Below the pieces are notes generated by a model that saw only the letters and a program-made list of their open reading frames with translations, searched no databases and had not been told where the DNA came from. Made by a program: the position numbers and the translations under genes. A stretch of 64,000 nt of DNA, taken from JALFST01 sp022779285. Lineage in GTDB: Bacteria > Bacillota > Clostridia > Tissierellales > Peptoniphilaceae. Positions within the stretch are counted from its first letter, which is position 1. Every line of letters starts with the position of its first letter. Below are positions 43,053 through 51,252 of this stretch, piece by piece. Location of the stretch: assembly GCA_050313895.1 (NCBI GenBank), contig JBNPMI010000009.1; one strand, written 5' to 3'.

Positions 43053-44261
43053 TTATTTGTGTAGCAAATCCTTGGGCATCCAGGTTGTTTCTGATAGATA
43101 GTCCAGGTTGCCATACGTTTCTCCGGCAACCTTGCCAAGATTGTCTACCGTGGAATCGGATTTCAGGTTTTTCGCAAGGATTGCGGTTCCCGGTACTTCT
43201 ACAACATCTACGCCTGATTTCTTCGTTGCAGGGTCATAAATCTTGTCGTATTCGCCTGCCATCTGAAGAAGAAGTATCCGCATCCCGATTTCTCCGTTTA
43301 GCGTCCAGTCGGTCGTGCCTGCCGCTGTCCAAATTTTCGGATCTGTCTGCATATTGGTGATGTCAACGGGGTCAATATCTACCGATGCCATGGGCAGTGG
43401 ATTCTCTCCACTCATCGCTGCATTTTCCTTGATTGCATTGAATACGCCTTGACCATAAAGATCATAGTATGCAATCACTCCATCGACAGCATCGCGCTTG
43501 ATGCTCTGCAGGTATGCCGCCGTTACGGTATTGGCTGAATCAATGGAATCCTGCAACGGCTGAACCTCTCCCACAGTCTGAATCTTGCCGGCATCCTCAT
43601 ATTCCTTCCAGCCGACTTCACGACGATCGAACGGGCTGTTGTAATTCGGACCTCTCCATACCTTAATCAAACGTACAGGGCCTTCTTCGCCACGAGCTTC
43701 TTTGTCAGCAATCATCTGATCCAAAAGAACCGTCACAAGCGATTTATCCTGCTGGAACATCTGCGTGACACCCTCTAACTTCTTATATTCACCATCCGCA
43801 TAGAACTGTGTGTCAAATGTTGCGATGCTCATTTTCGGATACTGATCATGGATTTCCTTTAAAAATACATAGGACCCGTCCTGATTTCCATGACTGACCA
43901 AAAGTCCGTCATATCCTGCAGAGGCACAGGTGCGAATGGTGTCCTGCCACTTGTTAAAATCACCGTCGCAGAAGAAAAATTCGAATTGTACGCCAAGCTT
44001 CTCAGCCAGCTTGGCACAGGAATCTTTCCACATTTGGAAAATCGTTGCCGATGGCAGGAGCATAATGTAAGCAACTTTTTTTCCCTTAACCGGATTTTCT
44101 TTATCCGCCCCATCCGTTTTTGCGACCGATTCACTTACGACAGCCGAACCTTGATTGGAAGAAACCGTTTGACTCTGTTTCTTGTCACCGCCGCAGGCTG
44201 CCAGGCTGAGTACCATCGAAGCCGCCAAAGCTACCGAAATAAATCTCTTTTTGAATGACAT
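43053..44261 (-). CDS. sugar ABC transporter substrate-binding lipoprotein
   Basis: This 402-residue protein is a periplasmic-binding-protein type I fold of the RbsB group. A lipoprotein signal with VLSLAACGG places Cys near residue 23. A Ser-, Val- and Lys-rich linker precedes KGKKVAYIMLLPSATIFQMWKD. Its sequence is longer than E. coli RbsB and closer to simple-sugar or nucleoside-type binders. The ATG at 44261 follows TGGAGGGAG. It is the first gene of the eight-gene operon and has the promoter at 44316-44344. The ligand decides the whole pathway but cannot be named. Confidence 0.9.
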   Translation of the reverse strand: MSFKKRFISVALAASMVLSLAACGGDKKQSQTVSSNQGSAVVSESVAKTDGADKENPVKGKKVAYIMLLPSATIFQMWKDSCAKLAEKLGVQFEFFFCDGDFNKWQDTIRTCASAGYDGLLVSHGNQDGSYVFLKEIHDQYPKMSIATFDTQFYADGEYKKLEGVTQMFQQDKSLVTVLLDQMIADKEARGEEGPVRLIKVWRGPNYNSPFDRREVGWKEYEDAGKIQTVGEVQPLQDSIDSANTVTAAYLQSIKRDAVDGVIAYYDLYGQGVFNAIKENAAMSGENPLPMASVDIDPVDITNMQTDPKIWTAAGTTDWTLNGEIGMRILLLQMAGEYDKIYDPATKKSGVDVVEVPGTAILAKNLKSDSTVDNLGKVAGETYGNLDYLSETTWMPKDLLHK

Positions 44262-44315
44262 TTTCTCCCTCCATTTTTCATTTTCTCGCTGTAAAATCGA
44301 TTTCATCGTAATTTC

Positions 44316-44344
44316 ATTGTATGAGATGAAATATCTTTCGTCAA
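44316..44344 (-). promoter_or_regulatory. sigma-A promoter of the eight-gene sugar operon
   Basis: On the minus strand TTGACG (44339-44344) and TACAAT (44316-44321) lie 17 bases apart. Transcription would start about 45 bases ahead of the binding-protein ATG. Confidence 0.75.
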
Positions 44345-44349
44345 TGCGT

Positions 44350-44442
44350 TTTTCACAAAAAAAGACACTTTTTCACAACATTTCTGTTTTCTGTTTGTGA
44401 TATGTAACATTTTCTAACATTATTATGTGATTTTGTGATATG
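44350..44442. promoter_or_regulatory. array of TTGTGA/TCACAA motifs, candidate DeoR operators
   Basis: The divergent gap has TTTTTCACAA at 44350 and 44370 and TTTGTGATATG at 44394 and 44432, plus a TATGTGAT at 44424. Inverted TCACAA and TTGTGA copies flank the promoter. Repeated short motifs of this type are usual for DeoR-family regulators, and the regulator gene starts about 110 bases beyond. Confidence 0.55.
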
Positions 44443-44550
44443 ATTGAGACAATTAAAAAATTTAGAATATCTTAACGAGGGATGTTTAAATTACAGAAAT
44501 CATAATCCTGTTTTTTGAAAACTGCCCCTCATCTGTCATTGGAGAAACTT

Positions 44551-45306
44551 ATGCCCAGAAAAACCAGACTTATGGCCGTTGCACAGGAAATTTTAAAAAA
44601 TCCATCTGTCAGTCTTATCGAATTAGCCACCCGCTTTCAAGTCTCAACTATGACCATCCGCCGTGATCTCAAATACTTGGAATCCAACGGCATGCTCAGC
44701 CCCTGCCCCAATATTCCTCATCTCGCTCCGGGCATCGGTCAATATGTTTTTATGGAACAAGCCGCACACGCCAGGGACAGCAAGCAGCGCATTGCCAATT
44801 ATGCCCGCTCCTTAATCGAACCGAATGACATTATTATTTTTGATACCGGTACAACAGTCCACCTTTTGGGAATGCAGCTTCCAAACGACATTTCCTTTAC
44901 CGCCATCTGCTATAATGAAAATCTTCTGCCCTATCTTACGGATCGTGAAAACATTCAGCTTATCCTGATCGGCGGTTACTATCATAGGGGCTCCCGATCC
45001 TTTGAGTCCACGGAGAATGTGAAATTTCTCCGGAATCTTCGCGCAACAAAAATATTTGTCTCCACAGCAGGAGCCGAGCGCTCCGGACTGACGTGCTTCA
45101 GTCAATACGAGGTGATCATGAAAAGCACTGCGATTCAGTGTTCATTGAGAAAAATACTCCTGACCGACTCTACAAAATTCGGTCTTACAAAACCCGCTTA
45201 TTTTTCTTCGTTAGAAGATATGGATGAAATTGTAACCGATCAGGATCTCTCATCAGAATGGAAGGAGTACCTGGAAGGGAAAAATTTGAAATTGACGATT
45301 GTATGA
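44551..45306 (+). CDS. DeoR/GlpR family transcriptional regulator
   Basis: This 251-residue protein has an N-terminal DeoR-type helix-turn-helix (residues 6-45, VSLIELATRFQVSTMTIRRDLKYLE) and a C-terminal sugar-phosphate-sensing domain with FDTGTTVHLL and SFEST. The ATG at 44551 has GGAGAAA upstream. It is divergent from the sugar operon, so it is the likely repressor, released by a sugar phosphate made by the MtnK-like kinase. The last residues are complete. Confidence 0.92.
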   Translation: MPRKTRLMAVAQEILKNPSVSLIELATRFQVSTMTIRRDLKYLESNGMLSPCPNIPHLAPGIGQYVFMEQAAHARDSKQRIANYARSLIEPNDIIIFDTGTTVHLLGMQLPNDISFTAICYNENLLPYLTDRENIQLILIGGYYHRGSRSFESTENVKFLRNLRATKIFVSTAGAERSGLTCFSQYEVIMKSTAIQCSLRKILLTDSTKFGLTKPAYFSSLEDMDEIVTDQDLSSEWKEYLEGKNLKLTIV

Positions 45307-45449
45307 ACGACTAACCGAGCAAATCCATTTCCTCGTAAACGTAAAAAACCTTGCGCTTTCCGATCACAGTTCTTTTGCGTTTTACTTTTCCTTTTCGCTG
45401 GAATCCGTTGCCCATTCCTGCGGCATCGGCTCCTGGACAGGCAAAAAAG

Positions 45450-45742
45450 GATTGGATACAATGATTGCAAACAACGGAGAAAATGTTTCCGCAGGAGAAA
45501 AGCAGAGAATCATTCTTGCCCGCGCTCTGATTCGAAAGAAAAATATCCTGCTGTTTGAAGAAGTCACCAGTCATCTTGACCCTGAGAGCGCCGGGAAAAT
45601 TGAGAAACGTATTTTGAAAGACCCGAAGCTTACCGTTTTCTTTGTCAAGCACGGCGACGTAGAATGCAAAGACCTTTTTGACGGAATATTAGAGATGGCG
45701 GAAAACGGAGAGTGGGTTCTCAAAGAAAATCGAACATTATAA
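45450..45742 (+). pseudogene. C-terminal fragment of an ABC transporter ATPase
   Basis: The frame encodes GLDTMIANNGENVSAGEKQR, ILARALIRKK, NILLFEEVTSHLD and a D-loop, the second half of an exporter-type ATPase. Walker A and the whole first half are missing, Walker B is ILLFEE instead of ILLLDE, and the signature reads VSAGE instead of LSGGQ. The stretch upstream to 45307 shows no matching first half in any frame. It lies between the DeoR-family regulator and a small membrane gene. It is best read as a decayed remnant. Confidence 0.7.
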
Positions 45743-45795
45743 AAATAAAGGCTTCCATGCCATCTCGATTTTTCAACCCGAATGAAGGAGGTTCT

Positions 45796-45978
45796 ATGTT
45801 TCCGGAAGGTCCCATATTTCAAAAAAATCCTATGATGCAAGGCGGTCTTACATTTCCGTTGATTGCCGGCAGCGTGATGGCCGTATTTGAGGTAATCAAT
45901 TGCGTTCTCCTGACTGCCGTTCTGATCCTGACCATCATTGCGCTTGTTATGCTGATCAAATATCTCCGCAGGAAATGA
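45796..45978 (+). CDS. small membrane protein of 60 residues
   Basis: A 60-residue product has a polar N-terminus (FPEGPIFQKNPMMQGG), a hydrophobic segment at about 17-54 with two possible helices, and ends in LRRK. GAAGGAGG lies at ideal distance from the ATG at 45796. No family recognised. The position next to an ABC fragment may be chance. Confidence 0.65.
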   Translation: MFPEGPIFQKNPMMQGGLTFPLIAGSVMAVFEVINCVLLTAVLILTIIALVMLIKYLRRK

Positions 45979-46010
45979 AAACCTGTTGAATACTCTCCGC
46001 TGTCTCGTAA

Positions 46011-46051
46011 AAAACAGGGGTGCTGCGAGCTTGTCGCAGCACCCCTGTTTT
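46011..46051. terminator. strong bidirectional terminator
   Basis: An 18-base-pair perfect stem from AAAACAGGGGTGCTGCGA to its complement has a five-base loop. Leftward it ends in a T-run and closes the dnaJ-like-clpB operon; rightward it ends in TTTTCC. Confidence 0.95.
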
Positions 46052-46054
46052 CCT

Positions 46055-48637
46055 TTAATTCTTCTTATGAAATTCTAAGCCCGTTTCTCCCTTAGTGATC
46101 AGCACGTGGTCATGCTCACCGATGTCGCCTTCAATGAGCTTGCGCCCAAGCTCGGTTTCTACCTGTTTCTGCAGGTAGCGGCGAATCGGACGCGCTCCGA
46201 ATTGCGGCGAGAAGGAATTGATCAGCACATACTGCTTGGCTTCCTCGTCCATCTCAATCGTAATATCGCGATCCTCAAGACGCCGCGCAAGCTTTTTCAG
46301 CTCAAGGTCAATGATGCGGCTGACCTCCTGCTTGCCCAGCTCCTTGAAGAGAATAATATCATCGATACGATTCAAAAATTCCGGGCGGAAGGTCTTTTCC
46401 AGAAGCTTCCGTACCTGAAAACGCACATCCTCGGAGATCATGCCCGCCTCGGAGGTTCCGTTCAAAATAATATCGGAACCGAGATTGGATGTCATGATAA
46501 TAATGGTGTTTTTGAAGTCCACGGTTCTGCCCTGACTGTCGGTGAGTCTGCCGTCTTCCAAGACCTGGAGGAGCAGATTGAACACATCCGGATGCGCTTT
46601 TTCAATCTCATCAAAAAGAACCACAGAATATGGCTTGCGCCGTACCGCTTCCGTGAGCTGACCTCCCTCCTCATAGCCGACATATCCGGGTGCCGCACCG
46701 ATCAGCCGGGATACCGAGTATTTCTCCATATACTCCGACATATCAATACGTACCATATTGTGCTCGTCATCGAACATGGCTTCGGTCAATGCTTTCGCAA
46801 GCTCCGTCTTTCCGACGCCGGTCGGGCCGAGGAAAATAAAGCTTCCGATGGGGCGATTCTCATCCTTCAGCCCGGAACGGGCGCGAATGATCGCTTCCGA
46901 TACGGCCTCCACCGCTTGATTTTGTCCGACAACACGCTTTGCCAGGATCTCCGGCAATTGCAAAATTTTGGCACGCTCTGTTTCCACCAGCTTCGCTACG
47001 GGAATGCCTGTCCACTTGGACACGACCTCCGCTACCTGATCCTCGGTCACCTCCTCCTTGACTGCACTTTCATCCTCGGCAAGACGCCGTTCGCTTTCCT
47101 CGAATTGATGTTTGAGCTCCGCAAGTTTTCCATAGCGAAGCTCCGAGGCTTTTTCATAATCATAGTTTCTTTCCGCCTCCTCAATCCGGTGCTCCACCTC
47201 CTCAATGGATTCCTTGACCTTGGTTTGATCCTCCAGCGCCTTCTTTGAATTTTGCCAGCTCAAAAATCCTTCATTATAAGATTCATTCAGGTTGGCCAGT
47301 TCCTCCTCCAGCTCCTGAAGGCGTCTTTTCGAAGCATCATCCGACTCTTTCTGCAGTGCAACCTTCTCAATTTGAAGCTGCAGGATACGCCGCCTCTCAT
47401 CGTCCAGCTCCTGCGGCATCGAGTCCAGCTCGGTACGAACCATTGCCGCCGCTTCATCCATGAGGTCGATCGCCTTGTCCGGAAGATACCGATCCGTAAT
47501 GTAGCGCGCAGAAAGGGTGGCCGCTGCAATCACGGCGCCGTCAGAAATGCGCAGACCGTGATGCAGCTCATACTTCGGCTTAATCCCACGCAATATGGAG
47601 ACCGTATCCTCGATCGACGGCTCCTGCACCAGCACCTTTTGAAAACGACGTTCCAAGGCACCGTCTTTTTCGATATATTCACGATATTCCTTCAGCGTGG
47701 TGGCCCCGATCAGGCGAATTTCTCCACGGGAAAGCGCCGGCTTCATAAGATTTGAGGCATCCATCGCTCCATCGGTACGCCCCGCTCCAACGATCAGGTG
47801 CAGCTCATCGACAAACATGATAATCTGACCCTCCGACTTTTTGACCTCGTTGAGCACGGCCTTGAGTCTCTCCTCAAACTCTCCTCGATATTTCGCACCT
47901 GCCAGAAGCTGTCCCATATCCAGAGAATACAGCATCACGTTTTTGAGTCCCTCCGGCACGTCTCCGTTTACGATTCGCTGTGCCAGACCCTCTACAACCG
48001 CCGTTTTTCCGACACCGGGATCTCCGATCAATACCGGATTATTTTTGGTACGACGGCTTAAAATGCGGATCACATTCCGGATCTCCTCGTCACGGCCGAT
48101 GATGGGATCCCCCTTGCCCTCTCGTGCCTTGGCCGTCATATCAATGCCATATTTTTCAAGAACATTTTCCGTCTCCTCGGGATTATCCGAGGTCACCTTG
48201 CGAGAACCTCGCACCGCGGAAAGCGCCTTGGAAAACGCCTCTCGCGTCACATCGAATTCCTTGAGAATGCGTTCCGCGGAGCTGTTTTTCTCCTGAAGCA
48301 TGGCCAAAAAAAGATGCTCGACCGAGATATACTCATCTCCCATCGCTTTCGCTTCATCCTCCGCCTTCAGCAAAATGCGCTGAAAAATCGCATTGGGATA
48401 AACCTGCGAAGCCCCTTGCTGCTGCGGAAGATTTTCCACGTCTCTTTTTGCACGGACGCGAAGCTCTTCCACGCGCACATGCATGGACTGCAGCACACGC
48501 GAGATGAGACCGTCCGAATCGCTCACCAGACCATAAAGCAGGTGCAAATCCGTCACCTCGGGATTGGCGTTTTTGATCGCCATATTTTGTGCATCTTGAA
48601 TTGCCTGAATGCTTTTTTGTGTATATTTTTCGTTCAT
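46055..48637 (-). CDS. clpB: ATP-dependent chaperone ClpB
   Basis: This 860-residue hexameric disaggregase works with DnaK/DnaJ. The order is the N-domain (1-150), AAA1 with GDPGVGKTAVVEG (near 200), a coiled-coil middle domain (400-525, rich in Glu, Leu and Arg), AAA2 with GPTGVGKTELAKAL (near 600) and the C-terminal small domain. Both Walker B motifs (VDELH, FDEIEKAH) are intact. It is 13 bases behind the dnaJ-like gene. Confidence 0.97.
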   Translation of the reverse strand: MNEKYTQKSIQAIQDAQNMAIKNANPEVTDLHLLYGLVSDSDGLISRVLQSMHVRVEELRVRAKRDVENLPQQQGASQVYPNAIFQRILLKAEDEAKAMGDEYISVEHLFLAMLQEKNSSAERILKEFDVTREAFSKALSAVRGSRKVTSDNPEETENVLEKYGIDMTAKAREGKGDPIIGRDEEIRNVIRILSRRTKNNPVLIGDPGVGKTAVVEGLAQRIVNGDVPEGLKNVMLYSLDMGQLLAGAKYRGEFEERLKAVLNEVKKSEGQIIMFVDELHLIVGAGRTDGAMDASNLMKPALSRGEIRLIGATTLKEYREYIEKDGALERRFQKVLVQEPSIEDTVSILRGIKPKYELHHGLRISDGAVIAAATLSARYITDRYLPDKAIDLMDEAAAMVRTELDSMPQELDDERRRILQLQIEKVALQKESDDASKRRLQELEEELANLNESYNEGFLSWQNSKKALEDQTKVKESIEEVEHRIEEAERNYDYEKASELRYGKLAELKHQFEESERRLAEDESAVKEEVTEDQVAEVVSKWTGIPVAKLVETERAKILQLPEILAKRVVGQNQAVEAVSEAIIRARSGLKDENRPIGSFIFLGPTGVGKTELAKALTEAMFDDEHNMVRIDMSEYMEKYSVSRLIGAAPGYVGYEEGGQLTEAVRRKPYSVVLFDEIEKAHPDVFNLLLQVLEDGRLTDSQGRTVDFKNTIIIMTSNLGSDIILNGTSEAGMISEDVRFQVRKLLEKTFRPEFLNRIDDIILFKELGKQEVSRIIDLELKKLARRLEDRDITIEMDEEAKQYVLINSFSPQFGARPIRRYLQKQVETELGRKLIEGDIGEHDHVLITKGETGLEFHKKN

Positions 48638-48649
48638 ACTTTCACCTCG

Positions 48650-49606
48650 CTATTTGCTTGCCGCTATTTGCCTGTAAAGGGCAATCTGTTCCTTTGTCAT
48701 GGACGTGGGATTATCGATGACAATTTCTAAATAGAGATCCCCGCGTCTGCCCTTACGATCCACATATCCCTTTCCCGGAACGCGAATTCGCTGGCCTGCA
48801 TGAATTTTTCCGGGAATCGTCACCTTGATCCGTCCGTCCAGGGTATCCACGGTTTCCCTGGCTCCGAAATACGCATTCCATGGAGCAACAATGACCGGCT
48901 GCACAAGATCAATTCCATCCAAAGCAGCTCCGGATTGAATCTGAATCTTGACCATCAAATCACCGTCGAGTCCCTGCCTGTCACCGCGCACCCGAATCCT
49001 TTGTCCATTGCGAATCCCTGCCGGCCACTGCACACGCACGACTTTTTCATCACGGCCGATGCGTAAATTCATATCACGCGAGCCGCCTTGAAATCCCTCC
49101 CGCAAGGAGATGGTGAGCTCTGTTTCATACCGCGCCTCGGGACGTCTTGATACCGATTGTGCGCTGTGCGCGCCTCTGCCGCCGAGAAGATCGGAAAAGT
49201 CAAACCCGCTGCTGTATTGCTGCGAGCTGTAGCCGCCGTTTCCTGTGTGTACTCCCGATCCTCCGAAAAACATATTGAAAAAATCGGAGAAGCCGCTGCC
49301 TCCGCTTGTCGTATAGGTATAAGATCCATTGCCGAAATTCTGGAAACCATAATCTCCCGGATTAAAATTTTGTCCGCCCTGAAAATTTGCCTGCGAGCCG
49401 AACATATCGTATTGCTTTCTTTTTTCTTCATCGCTCAATACTTCATAGGCTTCGTTAATTTCTTTAAAACGCTCCTGCGCCTTCGGGTCATCGGGATGAA
49501 GATCGGGGTGATATTTTTTGGCAAGCCTTCGAAAGGCCTTTTTCACCTCCTCTTGAGATGCCGTTTTCTCGATCCCAAGGGTTTTATAATAATCTTGATA
49601 CTTCAC
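48650..49606 (-). CDS. DnaJ-like co-chaperone (CbpA type)
   Basis: This 318-residue protein has a J domain (residues 3-68) with HPD, a Gly-, Phe- and Ser-rich linker to about 140, and the C-terminal peptide-binding domain without the zinc fingers of DnaJ. This is the CbpA/DnaJ2 layout. The start is GTG at 49604-49606 with GGAGGG upstream. It is the first gene of the heat-shock operon and has a CtsR box right behind the promoter, so clpB is induced together with it. Confidence 0.93.
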   Translation of the reverse strand: MKYQDYYKTLGIEKTASQEEVKKAFRRLAKKYHPDLHPDDPKAQERFKEINEAYEVLSDEEKRKQYDMFGSQANFQGGQNFNPGDYGFQNFGNGSYTYTTSGGSGFSDFFNMFFGGSGVHTGNGGYSSQQYSSGFDFSDLLGGRGAHSAQSVSRRPEARYETELTISLREGFQGGSRDMNLRIGRDEKVVRVQWPAGIRNGQRIRVRGDRQGLDGDLMVKIQIQSGAALDGIDLVQPVIVAPWNAYFGARETVDTLDGRIKVTIPGKIHAGQRIRVPGKGYVDRKGRRGDLYLEIVIDNPTSMTKEQIALYRQIAASK

Positions 49607-49637
49607 CGTACCCTCCTTATTTTTTCATTTGGTCTTT

Positions 49638-49654
49638 TTTGACTATCTTTGACC
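49638..49654 (-). promoter_or_regulatory. CtsR operator
   Basis: On the minus strand GGTCAAA-GAT-AGTCAAA fits the CtsR heptad direct repeat (A/G)GTCAAA-NAN-(A/G)GTCAAA without mismatch. It lies just downstream of the -10 box, where CtsR blocks transcription. Confidence 0.9.
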
Positions 49655-49661
49655 TATTACT

Positions 49662-49690
49662 ATTATAGAGGCTTTGCCGGTGATTTTCAA
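49662..49690 (-). promoter_or_regulatory. sigma-A promoter of the dnaJ-like-clpB operon
   Basis: TTGAAA (49685-49690) and TATAAT (49662-49667), read on the minus strand, have a 17-base spacer. Confidence 0.85.
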
Positions 49691-49750
49691 GAGGATTCTG
49701 CATTGGAAAAAGAAATTGATGGCGCAAGCCGTTCTTGCTTTCCAAAAAAG

Positions 49751-49771
49751 AGGCGCCGGTCATCGGCGCCT
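49751..49771 (-). terminator. terminator of the HtrA gene
   Basis: AGGCGCCG-GTCAT-CGGCGCCT is an 8-base-pair GC-rich stem, followed leftward by TTTTTT. Confidence 0.85.
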
Positions 49772-49807
49772 CCTTTTTCAGGATTGTTTCATACATTTTC
49801 TAAAAGA

Positions 49808-51103
49808 TTATTTTCCCGGCTTATTGACATCTTCCTTGCTTGTTTTTGACATGGAAAAGGCTTCAAAGGTGAGAGACCGTGTCTCTTCCTTTTTCTCATG
49901 GTACACGGTCACATCGATCTTGTCACCGGTTTTATAATTGAGCAAAAGCTGCTTGAGAGCATTCATAGAATCCACGGGCTTTCCATCAATTGCCGTGATC
50001 ACATCTCCTGCGGTAATGCCGGCCTTGGAGGCGGGAGATCCCGCAACAACATCACGCACCAGCACCCCGGATTCCGTCGGCAGATCCGCTACGCCGAGCT
50101 GTGCCGCGATCCTGACATTGTATCCGGTAATTCCCATATAGACAGGCTCATAGCTGCCTGTTGCGATAATCTTGTCCACGATCGACTTCGCAATGTTGGC
50201 AGGAATGGCAAATCCGATGCCATCGGCTTCCTGCGGCTTTGCCGTGTTGATGCCGATCAGCTTTCCTTCCGCATTGAGCAATGCCCCGCCCGAGTTTCCG
50301 CCATTGATGGCCGCATCGGTCTGAATCAGACCATCCATGATATTTCCGTCCTCCAGAGTAATGGATCGATCAAGACCGGAAATGTAGCCCGAGGTCAATG
50401 TGGATTGCAGATCCAGGCCCAGAGGATTCCCGATTGCAATCGCCTTATCTCCCACTTGAATCTTTGAGGAATCCGCAAATTCCATGGCGGGTAAATCGGT
50501 CCTTTCCACCTTGATGACCGCTAAATCCAAGGAGGAATCGTTCCATACCACATTTGCCTTGATCTCTTCCCCTGTAGAAAGAAGAACGGTCACCTCTTTG
50601 GCGGAGCCGTCATCCACAACATGAGAATTTGTTAAAATATATCCATCCGAAGACACAATGATGCCGGAGCCTACGGATTCCGTGTAACGGGGAATTCCAT
50701 AATAGAACGGATTGCTCGTTGCTCTTCCTTGGGAAATCGTCGTAATCCCTACAATGGATGGAATGGCCTTCGCCGCTACAGCATTTTCCACTGTGGTCTT
50801 ATCCCCTTGCAAATCAATGGAGACCTTTTGCTGCTGCGGATCCTTTGCCACCTGTGCCTGCGGGATTCCGAGAGCTCCGCTCGTTACCAGCGCCGTACCC
50901 GTGAGCCCGCCTAAGAGCGCTCCACAAAGGACCAGCGCCAAAATCCCTGCCCAATGGTGCTTCGGACGATAATTGCGCTGAATTTCCTCTCGAACCAATT
51001 TTCTAATATCCGCATCTGTGGTCACCTTTGATGTGTGATCCTGCGAATTTTCACTGTGATTATCTGTTTCATAAGGCTTATCCACCCAGTTATTGCCTTC
51101 CAT
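49808..51103 (-). CDS. htrA: HtrA/DegP-type trypsin-like serine protease
   Basis: This 431-residue protein has a cytoplasmic N-terminus, one membrane helix near 58-78 and an extracellular trypsin-like domain with His161 (NSHVVDD), Asp193 (SSLDLAVIK) and Ser271 (GNSGGAL), then one PDZ domain. It degrades or refolds misfolded surface proteins. The ATG at 51103 has GGAGA at good distance; the ATG at 51109 is too close. It is separated from the dnaJ-like-clpB operon by a terminator and is divergent from an FAD-dependent enzyme. I saw no clear promoter. Confidence 0.94.
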   Translation of the reverse strand: MEGNNWVDKPYETDNHSENSQDHTSKVTTDADIRKLVREEIQRNYRPKHHWAGILALVLCGALLGGLTGTALVTSGALGIPQAQVAKDPQQQKVSIDLQGDKTTVENAVAAKAIPSIVGITTISQGRATSNPFYYGIPRYTESVGSGIIVSSDGYILTNSHVVDDGSAKEVTVLLSTGEEIKANVVWNDSSLDLAVIKVERTDLPAMEFADSSKIQVGDKAIAIGNPLGLDLQSTLTSGYISGLDRSITLEDGNIMDGLIQTDAAINGGNSGGALLNAEGKLIGINTAKPQEADGIGFAIPANIAKSIVDKIIATGSYEPVYMGITGYNVRIAAQLGVADLPTESGVLVRDVVAGSPASKAGITAGDVITAIDGKPVDSMNALKQLLLNYKTGDKIDVTVYHEKKEETRSLTFEAFSMSKTSKEDVNKPGK

Positions 51104-51190
51104 CGACATTCTCCTTTCCCATCGTTTGTTCTAAAGGATAGTGATTCCGTTTGTCGAAAATATGTTTTGCTTGTGGCGAAATTGTGTTCT

Positions 51191-51219
51191 TTTACAGAAG
51201 CCCCGATATTCAGTATAAT
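51191..51219 (+). promoter_or_regulatory. sigma-A promoter of the FAD-dependent oxidoreductase gene
   Basis: TTTACA at 51191-51196 and TATAAT at 51214-51219 lie 17 bases apart, about 33 bases before the start codon. Confidence 0.8.
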
Positions 51220-51252
51220 AAGGTGCTTTAATCTGTCCTGAAAGGAGACACC

